A stretch of 64,000 bases of DNA from Rutpela maculata (GCA_936432065.2 OW386285.2:137855235-137919234), one strand, 5' to 3'; counted from the stretch's first letter, positions 33,155 to 45,250 are shown. The notes: a model not told the origin generated them from the sequence alone. Numbers and translations: made by a program.

Positions 33155-34042
33155 TTTAGTTTGATTGTTTATTTTTTTTTTCATAATTACTAATCTCTAT
33201 GGCATTTTTAATATGCACAGATAGACTGGTTCATGCATAATTTTCTGATTGGTATACGAGGAGGTATAATGACCAGAATTCCCTCATCATAACTCCCTGT
33301 GAGATTAATTTATGGCATTATATACCAAAAATCATCCATTTAATGTTCATATTATTTGTTAGTCGTATATAAATATTTATAATAAAATCGGCCATGTTGG
33401 AGTCGCCACTTTCTTTTTAAATTTTTTATACACCAAATTGGTAATTAACGACCTCGAAAGCATCCAGATAAATATTTTCAAGCCAAAATAACCAATTAGA
33501 GCACATTCAACATAATTTTTCTTAAAAATCGATTTTTGGGAGTTACAACAAAAATTACTGGGCAAGTAAAAGTGGTAGAAAACTTTATTTACGATTGTAG
33601 AAAGCCATTAAAAATGTGTCGAGGCAAATCTATTCAGGTGCAATAAATTTCCTAATAATTTATTTTTTCTTCTAAGCGCACTCCGCTAACAGCGTTTTCA
33701 TTGACTCTTACTATACTACTTTCAGGCCTATAGAAAGTAAATACATACTTTGGATAATCTTCCTGCAGTTATCCCTTTTGACATGGTACGCCTCTCCTCC
33801 AAGTAGTGAAGTGTAATGAAAACGAAATATAAAATATGTAGATTTAAGTTTACATTGTCCCTTTTGTTTTAGGTGCTGTTGGTGTAGTAACACTGAAAGT
33901 AGTAGAATATTACACATCAATGGTGAGTTATTTTTTATTAATAAATTATTAAAAATTATATTCATAATATAATAGGACTTTCATAAATGATTAGGAGGCA
34001 CATGGTCATAAAATAGACGCATCCAACTATACACTATTGGTA
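33155..34042. other. No gene recognised
   Basis: AT-rich; ORFs at 33377-33565 and 33711-33965 lack recognisable domains. Confidence 0.4.
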
Positions 34043-34050
34043 GTTTGGAA

Positions 34051-35429
34051 CAGTGATTCAAAATTTCATGAAACTTAAAATTTGTGAAATTTCAATGACA
34101 TTTTTGTGAAAGTTTCGAAATTCATCTGAAATTTATGAAATTTCTGAAATATAAAATTAAACATAAGTATCATGAAACTTTCGTGAAAGTTCAATGTAAC
34201 TTTCATTTTATGAAATTTAAACGAATAATTTCCTAATATGAAAGTTAAGTGAAATTTCATTGAAATATTTCATGAAATGATGAAACTTAAGTTCTGTATA
34301 ACATTCATAATCAGCGATGCAAAATTTCATGAAATTAAAATTTGTGAAATTTCAATGGCATTTTTGTGAAAGTTTCGAAATTCATCTGAAATTTACGAAA
34401 TTTTTGAAATATAAAATTAAACATAAGTATCATGAAACTTTCGTGAAATTTCAATGAAACTTTCATTTTATGGAATTCAAATGAATAATTTCCTAATATT
34501 ATGAAAGTTAAGTGAAATTTCATTGCAATATTTCATGAAATGATGAAACTTAAGTTCTGACAAGTCTCATTGTTATTATTTTGGTAACACGAAAAATATT
34601 TCCAAGTAGCATTTTTTGGTTTCATTTTGTTAATTATTATGGGTTTTAACTTTTAACACTGTTAACGCACTGATCTCTATATGAACTGGGTAGACAAAGC
34701 AATAGTTTAATTTCTGCAGCAAATCGAAACTGCGCAAGTACTCTACGCACATGCGCATTACCGACAAACTGTTTACAGACAAGCATGAGCGTCACTTATA
34801 ATCATTTATTTTACGAAAAATAAAATCAGAAATGTTTAAGTGAAAATAAATCAAAAGAATTCTTTTTAGATTTATGTGAGCTAAATGCATATACAAGAAA
34901 GAAAACTAGTAATCAACTTACGCCACTTGATTGAACACAGCATTATTATTTATCACTCCGCCTATGCTAGAAACGATTAAATTCGATAGTTTAGTTTTGA
35001 GCTTGAGCATGTGCAATAGCTATTTCATGAGCTCCTTTGTGTCTTATTATTTCCACGCGCAGCCCGTTAGTATTGGCAGTCCAGTTTATATAGAGGTCAG
35101 TGTTTTAACGGCATTTCTTTACTTTCCTCCCTGCGATTTTTAGCTAACCTAACCTCTAAAATAAATGTCAAAACCAGACTTTCATCTTTATTGGTTGAAA
35201 ACAAGCTAAAAAGGCGCTCGAAATTCAAATTTCGTTTGACGCAAGGGAAATACAGATTTTGTGGCTGAAACTTTCATGAAAGTTTCAAAAACATTGTAAT
35301 TTTCAGATTAATCTGAAACTTTCATAAAATTCAGATATTTCAGAAATTTATGAGGGTACGTTGAAACTTTCAGAAATTTCAAATTGAAATTGAAACATTC
35401 AAAATGAAATTTGAAATTTTGCATCACTG
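34051..35429. mobile_element. hAT-type non-autonomous element, TSD GTTTGGAA
   Basis: It starts CAGTGATTCAAAATTTCA and ends GAAATTTTGCATCACTG. The exact 8-bp duplication GTTTGGAA lies at 34043-34050 and 35430-35437, the hallmark of hAT elements. The first ~530 bp are a tandem duplication of a ~265-bp GAAATTTCATGAAA-rich block, with an internal TIR copy at about 34312 (CAGCGATGCAAAATTTCATG). No transposase was found; the ORF at 34931-35143 has no domain. Confidence 0.9.
34055..34580 (+). repeat. Tandem ~265-bp duplication inside the hAT element
   Basis: 34055-34317 and 34320-34580 are near-identical. Both start AAAATTTCATGAAA and end CTTAAGTTCTG. Confidence 0.85.
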
Positions 35430-35437
35430 GTTTGGAA

Positions 35438-36031
35438 TAACAAAATTCCTATATTTCTGTGACTTTCTAGTAACGTTAGATGCAAGAATTTAATATTCGT
35501 TTAAATCATTAGATTTTGTAAAGGGCAGTATGTAAAATGAAGTTATGCCTACTACTAAAAACAATTTAAATGGGAGACGCCTTTTACTTAACCTAAAATT
35601 ATTACTTTCAATAAAGTAGTATTGTTATGAGAAGATGACAGGGGCGGAGCCAATATGCGAGAATATTTTTACCAGTGGCATAGCGTCATCTAGGGTATAG
35701 GGATGTGTAATTGCAAATAACTGTGTAATGGAGTAGATTAAAATTTGCCAACTGCTACGAGCAATCTCTGTTCAGGAGAAGTGTAGGAATTCTAATTTGT
35801 ACTAAACTTTGCCTAATAATGCTGTTTTATTATTATTACCGCCGCTGCTGCTCCACTGCAGGCCACCGCCGCCACTGGTGTCTACATTGAATGTCACGTA
35901 ATTCGTTCTCATTGGCTTAAAATAATGAAATGCACAAACTCGTTTCTGCTCATATTTTTTACTGTAATCTTCTCATAGTAATACTTACTACTCTACCATT
36001 ATCACCGAAAATAACTAATGTTTTTTACTTA
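35438..36031. other. No gene recognised
   Basis: A small GC-richer patch at 35838-35890 (CCGCCGCTGCTGCTCC) lacks an ORF of note. Confidence 0.4.
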
Positions 36032-37539
36032 TAGTGTGGTGGCTTAGCAAAAAGATCGTGATCTGCTGGATTAAAGCTCCAAATTTTGCACACTTCTTAT
36101 ATACCCTCAGTACTATCAATTCAGGGGGGGGGGGAGAGTGCCCGATTTCAGTGTCCGCCATCTTTTTGTTTTCTTTGGACTGTACCTGTAAATTTTCGAC
36201 TTTTATTTGGTTTTTACTAAATATCTTCCCAACTTTTATGTTTGTAGCAAAAAGGATTTCATTTAAACTAAATTTGCTACAATTTGAGATTATAGCTGCT
36301 TTTGTACCTTTAATATTTTGCTAGATACAAAGCTTCCAAAGTTTTGGACTTTTTTCAGGTTATTACGAAAATCTCTATTTTTGTCGGTTTTGCTAAATAT
36401 CTCCAATGCAGTCAGTTTTACAGCAAACATTATTTTATTAATGTTTGAAGAAGAATAAATAGGCTACAACGTGAGTAAATAAAGACATAGATACAATCAC
36501 AATTTGCTGAAATAATGTATTTGACCATGTTACAAACGTTTCAATAAAAAAAATTACAGAATAATTATTAAGAAAATAATCATAAAAATTATATTTATAA
36601 TGTTGTTATTATTATAAGTATTTATAACGTTTACTGTTCGCAATGGCCTTTGCAATGACAAAGAGCTGTGCAGGCAAGTACAGCCTTGTTACAAACACAA
36701 TTCTTAGACCACATCCGCACTTGATTAATTTCCTACAGCTTTTGCTTGCTTCCGGTATAGACATCCAAATTAGTTGCCATGTCTCTTCGTTTCTTTTCCA
36801 TCCAAAGTTAGCCGGAGTTGGTGCATTTTAGAGTGATTTTAAACTGGTTAACCAGATGCTAGATGCAGCGATTATTGTGTTGAATGAGAGCATCCTGTGT
36901 GGGCGGTAGACTTTGCATCATCTTTACTTTTTTTCCTTGTGTGAAGACATCCTGTCTGAGCTTGTTGATGCTGTCAAGTTCTGTTGTACCATCGTACATG
37001 ATGCATGTGCATCGTTCTATGAGTTCAAATGCCTTTGTTTTAGCATCTACTGGCTGAAATGGATATTTTGAAGAGGAGATAAATGATTCAGTCCCTGGAG
37101 GGTATCCTTTCCATGTCTTCCATCCTGACTTTTTCCCCTTACCAAAAAATTGTGAAAGCGTAGAAAAAGGGCAATGCATGCGACATATTTTCTCCGACCT
37201 CTTGGCAGATGGCGTTGATATGATAATATCAGAAGTGTTGCAATCCAAAGTTGAATATTAGGTTTGTAAGTTCGTAGCTCGAAAAGATGCCTACTAGTAC
37301 CACAATAACATCTGTGTCAACTGTGCTTATGAGGATGTTGGTTGCATCCTTTTGTACTGCATCCAATATATGAAGACACATTCTGGTATCGTAATAATCT
37401 GAAAAAAGTCAAAAACTCTGGAAGCTTGTATCTCGTAGAATTGATAGTACTGTACTGCGGGTATATAAGAGATCTGCAAAATTTGGCGCTTTAATCCGGT
37501 CACGATTCTGCCTAGTATTTGCTCCAAGCCACCACACTA
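36032..37539. mobile_element. Element H: TAG-ended DNA transposon, TSD TTA
   Basis: It starts TAGTGTGGTGGCTTAGCAAA and ends with the inverse CCACCACACTA, with TTA directly outside both ends (36029-36031, 37540-37542). The terminal repeats (about 100 bp plus a second inverted block near 36325/37410) share GGATTAAAGC(T/G)CCAAATTTTGCA. The loop carries a minus-strand ORF from the C-terminal part of the same protein family as element A. Confidence 0.85.
36859..37248 (-). pseudogene. C-terminal fragment of element H transposase-like protein
   Basis: The 129-codon ORF reads FFGKGKKSGWKTWKGYPPGT, ELIERCTCIMYDGTTELDSI and LPPTQDALIQHNNR. These are characteristic of the C-terminal third of the zinc-motif family whose N-terminal part is in element A. 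In relatives this region follows a GCDT motif that has been likened to XPG/FEN-type nuclease folds; that part is not visible here (the local sequence is degraded to MDCNTSD). The protein is far shorter than the family's ~1000 residues, so it is defective. Confidence 0.6.
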
Positions 37540-37625
37540 TTAGCTTCGAAAGGAACCGCTACGTTCAACAAGAACACTTAAAAACACGTGAAAATTAAAA
37601 AGGACAGGAAATAAGCATTTTTTTA

Positions 37626-37742
37626 TGTAAAGTTGACTACACACTTATTATGCATGTAAAAAATGTCGGCGTCTTTGGCAGTGCGGTAAAGATCAAACGC
37701 CGACAATTTTTACACACATAATAAGTATATAGTCAAATATAC
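37626..37742. repeat. Hairpin, ~50-bp arms
   Basis: GACTACACACTTATTATGCATG...GTCGGCG pairs with CGCCGAC...ACACATAATAAGTATATAGTC. Possible small MITE. Confidence 0.65.
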
Positions 37743-38409
37743 GTCTATGCCGTGAAAGGAATAACTAAATCATAGATTAGGAATTGCTGTACAACGTTGA
37801 TTGGCTCTTCGCTTGTGTGTTGAGTATCGACGCCAATAGCGCAGCGGCGCGATCCCTCGATATGCATTGTCAGAGAGGATTATTGAAAAAATTACGGGAG
37901 ATATACGTATGATTTAAAACTGCATGATAAATCCCTAGAAATCCTAGCTTAAATATGACAAGCATAAAATAAAATTCAAAGTAATTGGTCACATGTCATG
38001 TGATGATTTATGAAGGTTCTGTACTTTATGCGAATGGTAAATTTGTTTGTATGCTCTGGTGTCATATTTTAACCTCCCCCTCCCCAATAAAATTGTGGGA
38101 GGTTACTGAAATTGGTCCAAAATCGAAAACTGAGATAACATCAAATCGTTTTGAAGAACCCAAAAAAGTGATTTTTGAAAAATATCTATGTGTGTATGTA
38201 TGTTAGCATAGCGGCGAAACTACTAAACGGATTTGGATGAAACTTTGCATGAGGGTTTCTCTAGTGCTCCAGAAGATTTGAAATCGGATTACGTTTAGTG
38301 CTGTGTTCGCACAACAAGTTGTTTATTATATGATTACTTACAATTTGTAATCGAACTATTGAAAGGCAGTAAAAATTCCGATTTCAACGATATATCACAC
38401 TTGCACCCT
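37743..38409. other. No gene recognised
   Basis: Short ORF at 37985-38206 without a domain. The sequence abuts element B. Confidence 0.4.
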
Positions 38410-39139
38410 TAGGCCAGTCGTCAGATAAATTAACATCGTTTTAAATCGTACAAAAGATTTTACTGTTGGAACCAGTTCATTATACGCCTCTTTTAGACAT
38501 AGTCCAATCAATGAATGCCCAAAAGGGGCTTGTAGAGAACATTTAGGAGGGGCGAATTTTCCTCTTCAGGAATGTATTGGGGGTATTTAAGAGGTAAAAA
38601 TACTAAAATTTCCCGCCCCTAGCCCCGCCGCTTCAGGGGGGGAGAGGGGTGGAAAGGTTCCTTTTTTCGATTCTTCGCTTATAACTCGGAAACGATGCGT
38701 CTCATGGAAAAAGGTAATCTATGCAAAATTAAACGTAATTAAATTTTCCATAAGAATATTTATATTCATTTTTTTCTTATGTGTTATAGTTTACAACATA
38801 CTGGCCAGCGAAAATCGATGATTAATAAAAAAATATCAATTATGTACCTTGAATATTTCTATCAAAGCGGTTTACCGAGGTCTGCTAATATATCACAGTC
38901 ACAAATCAATCTTTATTTTACAACACTCGACGTATTTATTAAGGTAATATTTTGTCGAAATCTATACATTTCCTTAAATATACAGTGCGACTCACTTAAA
39001 ATGAAGATACCCTTATAACTTTTTTATTTTGTTTCCGATTTGAATCAAATTTCGCTCAAGTATAGAACAAATTAGAATCTACTTATGACCAGACAAACAT
39101 TTTGAATGTTAGAAATTCTAAAAAATGCATCCGATCGGC

Positions 39140-39653
39140 GCACTGTGGGGAAATTCCGGATTTTACTGTTCAAAAATCTCCAGAGACCTTATTATCCATC
39201 GGAACGGGATAATTTTTTTTTATTTTTAATTAAAGGTAATTAAATTCCCTACACATCTGTCGAGGCAAATTTTTAAATGACTCGGTCATCTTTTATTAAT
39301 GACATAATAAATTGTCAAAAAACTAAAAAAAAAAACATTAAAAATTTAAATAATGAACCAATATCGCTATATTCATATGAATATTAATTTTTTTTTTCTA
39401 CACATAGTACATAAACTATACCGCAGTAAAATCAAACTGGCAAAAACATAATTTTTTATTATTTTTTTTTTACAGTTTTTTGACAGTTTATTATGTCATT
39501 AATAAAAGTTGACAGAGTTATTTAAAAATTTGCCTCGACAGATGTGTAGGGAATTTAATTACCTTTAATTTAAAAAAAAAATTATTCCGATCCGATGGAT
39601 ATTAAGGTCTCTAGAGATTTTTGAAAAGTAAAATCCGGAATTTCCCCACAGTG
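39140..39653. mobile_element. Palindromic element D in the loop of C
   Basis: The ends CACTGTGGGGAAATTCCGG and their inverse enclose ~230-bp arms (shared CCTACACATCTGTCGAGGCA). No target duplication was recognised. Confidence 0.65.
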
Positions 39654-39767
39654 TGGTGCCACAAACGTACATACGCCAAAATTTGATTTGGTTATTAATG
39701 GGGGATTTCTCATACATAATAGTACAGTACCTAGAGGTAGAAAATATGCAAAACTTCGGAATAATGT

Positions 39768-41443
39768 CATATTGAACGGGTTTCGTTCATTTTTGGCAAT
39801 ATAATAGTACATGCTTCACAGAAAAGTTTCTATATTGTGCGGGGGCTTGCTAATTTATAGGGGTGCATGCCACCTCCTCTCAGGGGGTGGCACTTAAAAA
39901 AATATATATTTATTGTAACTGAAGTAGAATCAAATTTTAAGAAGAAAAGGTTCTATGCAATTTTTCACATAAATTGATAGTTTTTTAGTTATAAGAACTT
40001 CAAAATTGCGATTTTAGCTTAAAAAAAAAAAGGTATTTCCAAACGGCTTTCGTCAAGTATCTCAAAAAGTATTACTTTATCGAAAAAATCTTACAGACCA
40101 ATTACAGAAAGTACAAACTGGGAATAAATTATATTTTTTGTTTACTGATGTAGGATTAATAATTTCGGAGATATTTTAGTTTACATTTGGCATCCAAGTG
40201 TTGATAAGATAATTACTTAGAGTGAGAGTTAAATATCTCAGAAACTGATATCTACGTCAAGAATGCTAATAGGTAGAATAATAGGTTATTAATTTCAACT
40301 GTTTATTTTTATTTATTTCTGTAGCATAAAAAACAAAGAAGTTATGACCAAAGCAATGTGCGTCTACACATTTTTTTATTAAGAACGTCGCCATTTTGTT
40401 ACTGTAATTAGCCAGTAATTAAAAAAAAATAATTTCAACCACTGTTTCTCGTTAATATATAGCATGACGTAGATGCTCACATTTTTTGGTTTGTATACAG
40501 CACTTGCTTTAGAAAAAAATACAGTTTAAACTATAAAGGTATTTTCGATAAAACGTATTTTTTTTTCCTCTTCCAAATATCTCAGTAAATATTAGTTTTA
40601 TTGAAAAATGGGTAGGGACCAAAATAAAGCTCATAAACTGATAATGAATTTCGCTTGTTTATTTTTTTACATAGATTTAATAGTTTCGGAGATATAAAAG
40701 TTTACAAATGGCGTCCGAACGTTTATAAGACGAAAAATGCAGAAATTGTGACACCCACGTCTCGCATGCTAAGAACTGAAATTAAAGACAATTAATTGTG
40801 CTTTCAAATTATTTTTTACTCCTTCCCATAAGAAATAAAGAAGTTATGATGGAAAAATGTGCGTATTTATATTTTTTTATATAAAAAGGTCGCCATTTTG
40901 TTACTCTAATTAGCCAGTAATTTAAAAACATCATGTCAAATGCAATTTTTCGTTAAGATGTAGCATTACCTAGATGCTCAATTGTTTTTGCTCATTTAAA
41001 GCGCTTGCTTTAGAAAAAAATGCATTTTGAACTTTAAAGGTAATTTCGAAACACTTGGATACCAAATATAAATTTAAATATCTCCGAAATTATTAATCCT
41101 ACATCAATAAACAAAAATATAATTAATTCCCAGTTTGTACTTTCTGTAATTGGTCTTTAACATTTTTTCGATAAAGTAATACTTTTCGAGATACTTGACG
41201 AAAGCCGTTTGGAAATACCTTTTTTTTAAGCTAAAATCGCAATTTTGAAGCCGTTATAACTTAAAAACTATCAATTTATGTGAAAAATTGCATAGAATCT
41301 TTTCTTCTTAAAATTACATTCTATTTCAGCTCCCCCCGAGAGGGGGTGGCATGCACCCCCCTATAAATTAGCAAGCTCCCGCACAATATAGAAACAGCAC
41401 TTACTATTATGCTGCCAAAAATGAACGAAATCCGTTCAATATG
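39768..41443. mobile_element. Palindromic element E in the loop of C
   Basis: Ends CATATTGAACGG and CCGTTCAATATG. The arms are ~430 bp (39768-40200 and 41030-41443), sharing GAACGAAA, GGGGGTGGCATGCACC-like and TTTCCAAACGGCTTTCGTCA. The centre (40050-41040) is a diverged tandem duplication of a ~500-bp block marked by CGCCATTTTGTTACT and TTAGCCAGTAATT. Confidence 0.7.
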
Positions 41444-42417
41444 CTGTACTATAAGATCATTTGGCAAAGGGATCCTCATTTTCCGCAATTTGTGGTGGCT
41501 ACGTGAAATTCGTCAATTCATCAATATGATTTTTAATCTTTTTCCTCATACTTTGGTACCGCAGATGGCTTTGCGTTTATATCAGGTGAATGATTTTTTG
41601 GTCATAAGTAGATCCTAATTTGTTCTATACTTGAGTAAAATTTGAGTCAAATCAAATCAAAACAAATGAAAAAGTTATAAGGGTATCTTCATTTTAAGTC
41701 ACACTGTATATTTTTAAAAAATGTATAGATTTCGACAAAATATTACGTTAGTAAATACGTCCAGTGTTGTAAAATAAAGATTGTTTTGTGACTGTGATTT
41801 ATTAGCAGACCACGGTAAACCGCTTTGATAGAAATATTCAAGGTACATAATTGATATTTTTTATCGATTATCGATTTTCGCTTTCGAATATCTCGTAAAC
41901 TATAACACATATGAAGAAAATGAATATAAACCTTCCTGTGGGAAATTTAATTACGTTTAATTTGGCATTTTGGCACCTTTTTCCGTACGACGCATCGTTT
42001 CTGAGTTATAAGCGAAGTATCGAAAAAAAGAAGCTTTCCACCCCCCCCTCTCCCCCTGAAACGTCGGGGCTAGGGGCGGGGACTTTTAGTATGTTTACCT
42101 CCTAACTGCCCCCAACACATTCCTGAAGAGAAAAATTCTTCCCTCCTAAATGTTCTCTACAACTCTTTCATTGACTGGACTAACATACTAATTTCTCCCC
42201 CCCCCCGCCCCCCCGGGGAATATATCTTAAAAATCATTTTTTTGCCAATATCTCGGTTCTGAGCGGTCCTACCAAAAAAGAGATGGTTATCAAATTTAAA
42301 GAAAAGTAAATTCCCTATCCAAATGATTCAGACACATTTTTAGGTAGTATTAATATTCTTGGAGTTATAGGCGGGGGAAATCAAGCATCGTATCTCATCC
42401 GCCCTGTATATCGACAG

Positions 42418-42855
42418 TTTTATATATGTCAGTTTTCCTTGAAAGACATACCTCGTGAATATAATGGTTACATTTCTCTATACAGAACTGTCAGCAATAA
42501 ACTAGAAAGCAAATATGGCGCTGATATAATTTCTAACAAGCATAGTTTTCGGGATACCAGTTTTAAGATTTTAACAGCGAATTGGTACGAGAATCGCGAA
42601 AAATAAGTGGAAGAAGAACGATTGCGAATTATAAAGGCTGCTGGAGCAATAATATTAGAAGATATTAGATCTCATGTATATGAAATTAAAGTTACCCCGC
42701 ATCAGATGCTTTCTTAGAAAACGTTGAGAATGACATACCGGACAATCTTAATGTCCTTATGCGAGCAATTATGTGTAAAAACAAGCACGGGGACAAAAAC
42801 AAGTGGACTACGAAGTGCACTGCTATTTCACATGCAATAATAGCTTCAGCCGATA
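42418..42855 (+). pseudogene. Middle fragment of element B transposase-like protein
   Basis: The plus strand reads NKLESKYGADIIS, then FRDTSFKILTANWYENREK, a stop, EEERLRIIKAAGAIILEDI, a frame change, and AFLENVENDIPDNLNVLMRA, ending KWTTKCTAISHAIIASA. The order (E(A/S)K(F/Y)G, RLR/ED-I, P.SLNVFL and the KCTALSHSII-like box) is what I recall from the central part of the zinc-motif family found in elements A and H. At least one stop and one frameshift show it is dead. No promoter is identifiable. Confidence 0.5.
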
Positions 42856-43195
42856 TACAGGGCGGATCCGATACAATGCTTGATTTCCCCCGCCTATAAC
42901 TCCAAGAATATTAATACTACGTAAAAATGTGTGTCAACCATTTCAATAGGGAATTTAATTATCTTTAAATTTGATAACCATATTTTTTTTGGTAGGACCT
43001 TTCAGAATCGAGATATTGGCAAAAAAATGATTTTTAAGCGATATTTCCCCAAAATTGGGGGTGTTCCGGGGGGCGGGCGAGGGGGAAAATTAGTATATCT
43101 AAAAGAAGCATATAATGAACTGGTTCCGAGAGTAAAATCTTTTGTACGATTTAAAACGGTATTTACGCATCCTGAACTCCCTGACGACTGGCCTA

Positions 43196-43427
43196 CCTTT
43201 TCGATTTGGTTTAGGTGAAAAAAAAAAAAATAATAAAATAAAAATAAAAAACAAAGCAAGTTGAGATCGGATTACGTTTATAGTACCGTTATGGCACACA
43301 GTCTAGAGCTCTTTTCGGCTTTAAAAATCCACCTGGTGGGGAGGTTCCAGCCGCTTCCGGTAGCTGCCGATTTTTTTATTTCAAGCAATATTTTTTACTC
43401 GGTCAAATAGGGGAACTAAGAAAAAAA
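43196..43427. other. No gene recognised
   Basis: An A-rich run after element B, then unique-looking sequence. Confidence 0.4.
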
Positions 43428-44737
43428 AACGATAAAGTTTTGAAACTTGGCAAAGACGTAAGGTGTTCATAAAGGCCCACTAACAAACTAACGCTCAGTA
43501 TGTTAGTGGTGGTTTAAATCAAACTTTCCTGGTTAAAATTTATATTTCCCGCTAGAGAGGTTATGTAAATTTAATTTCATATTTACCCATATAAATAAAC
43601 ACAATAGATCAGTGTAATAAATATTAAATGTTCAATAATATAGTTCACCTTATACTTCCACTTACTGTAGCGGTAAAAGTTACTAACGAGTTTAACCTTA
43701 AAAAACTGTTTTGTCAGATCTGTGAAAGCAGCAATTTGCTTGAAAGTATTGCCAACCACACAAATTTTTAAAAAGAGGTTTAATGTACTGAAAAACATGA
43801 GTGGCGCTAACCTAGTTTACAATACTGAATAAAATTTAAACTCGTTTAGGTAACCCAAATTTTAACCCTGAAAAACTGCCAGTTAGAGTCCCCATCTCTG
43901 TCTCTTGCGCTCGAGCCTCCATCTTGGAAAAATGGTGCTCCGATTTAGTTTATTGCTTACAACTCGTTAACCATTAGCGATATCTAAATTATGCTTCATA
44001 TAAAAAACAAAGCTTATAAAATTCTCTATAAAAAAAATGTCAAGTACATTTCGTCGTATCTCTTATTATACTCTTCACAGGGGTTGCATTTGATTGACAC
44101 ATTTATAAAGCCGTAAATAAATAAAATTCATATTATTATGTTGGTCAAAGAATTCCAAATAACTTCAAAATGTCCGTCGTATGTCTGTCCGTTTGTCCGT
44201 TTGTTTCTCTTTCTGTCACGTTTTTGTGTTTTCTTTTTTCAAGAAATGTTTCATAACCTTTATATTTATTGATATATTTTTTTTCAAATTCAATAGGATT
44301 CTAACTCTAGCTAAAACTAACTTGTCCGAATTTAAATAAAGTCGTACTTTTCTTTCTTAGGTTATTGTGCTTACAATTAACGTAACGGATGAAGAAACAT
44401 GCAGGCAGACAGACAAACAGGCGAACATTTTCAAAATATTTCAGAATTTTCTGACTAACACAACAATGCAACATACTTTCCGTTGTCGTATTTGCGAAAA
44501 GTATAATACTAGATAGGGAAAAAAAATCATATACCATTTTTTGTAGAGAAGCTTTATTTTTTATATGAAGCATAATTTCGATATGGCTAATAGTTAATGA
44601 GATATAAGCAAAAAATGAGTAGGAGCACTATATTTTCAAGATGGCGACTCGAGCGCAAGAAATAGAGTTGAGGACTTTTAGTTTGTTCAATAGTAAGCTT
44701 TAATAAATATCTCTGCCAAGTTTCAAAACTTTATCAG
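43428..44737. mobile_element. Foldback element J, right end missing
   Basis: ATAAAGTTTTGAAACTTGGCA at about 43430 is inverted near 44712, and 43870-44070 pairs with 44505-44690 (shared AGTTTATTGCTTA/GATATAAGC context and CATATAAAAAACAAAGCTT). The loop holds R2-type GTCCGT/GGACGG repeats on both strands (about 44165-44215 and 44385-44440). The right end is cut by an M1 MITE, and terminal sequences are not defined. Confidence 0.6.
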
Positions 44738-44754
44738 TCTGTTCGTAAAACATG

Positions 44755-45250
44755 GGGTGGCGGTGGATTAAGTAAAAAAAAACTTGAAGCTTAGGTTCTT
44801 GTATACACGCTAAATTACAATTTTATTTTTTTTTCACCCACTTTAATAATGAGGGTAGTAATGGGTGTGGCTAATACCAAAAAATTTTTTGAGACTTTAA
44901 GTTCTTTTATATACACTAAATACCAATTTTATGGACTCTTACCGGCTTGATTTACCTATTTACCCTTATTTACCCCAATTTACCCCCCAACCCTTTGACG
45001 GAACAAGATGAAAATATAATCTAGTTCCAGATCTCGTTAAAGTACATACGTGTACCAAATTTCAAGTCAATATCTTGAACGGTTCCAGAGTAAACGTGCG
45101 CACAAAAAAAGTTACAGACAGACCGACAGACAGAAATTTTTTTTTCGCTCAAACTTAAAATCTCGACGTTTCATAACATTTTAAGGCTATTTGGACAATA
45201 AAAATTTTTAAAAATTTTTTGTCGTTACTATACCACTGGATGTGGAAGTA
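44755..45250 (+). mobile_element. MITE family M1, copy 4 (5' truncated)
   Basis: It contains GGTGGATTAAGTAAAAAAAA, GGTTCCAGAGTAAACGTGCG and GACAGACCGACAGACAG, and the right terminal CCACTGGATGTGGAAGTA. The left ~150 bp and left TIR are missing. Confidence 0.75.

Larger units (their letters stand above)
38500..42182. mobile_element. Element C: long-TIR element nested in B, TSD ACA
   Basis: Left end TAGTCCAATCAATGAATG, right end CTTTCATTGACTGGACTA, flanked by ACA (38497-38499, 42183-42185). The arms are about 600 bp (38500-39118 and 41585-42182), sharing GTTTACC at the GATAGAAATATTCAAGGTAC block and GGGTATCTTCATTTTAAG. The loop is filled by two further palindromes, 39140-39653 and 39768-41443. 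Confidence 0.85.
38410..43195. mobile_element. Element B: TAG-ended DNA transposon, TSD CCT, with element C nested inside
   Basis: It begins TAGGCCAGTCGTCAG and ends CTGACGACTGGCCTA, flanked by CCT (38407-38409 and 43196-43198). Its left arm is interrupted by element C; with C removed the left arm (38410-38499 plus 42186-42412) aligns with the right arm (42855-43195). The loop (42413-42854) contains a transposase-like remnant. Original size is about 1.1 kb. Confidence 0.85.

Noticed and set aside
39140..39653. Assigning element D to hAT from its CACTGTGG ends
   Set aside because: No 8-bp duplication is present at the flanks (GATCGGCG versus TGGTGCCA).
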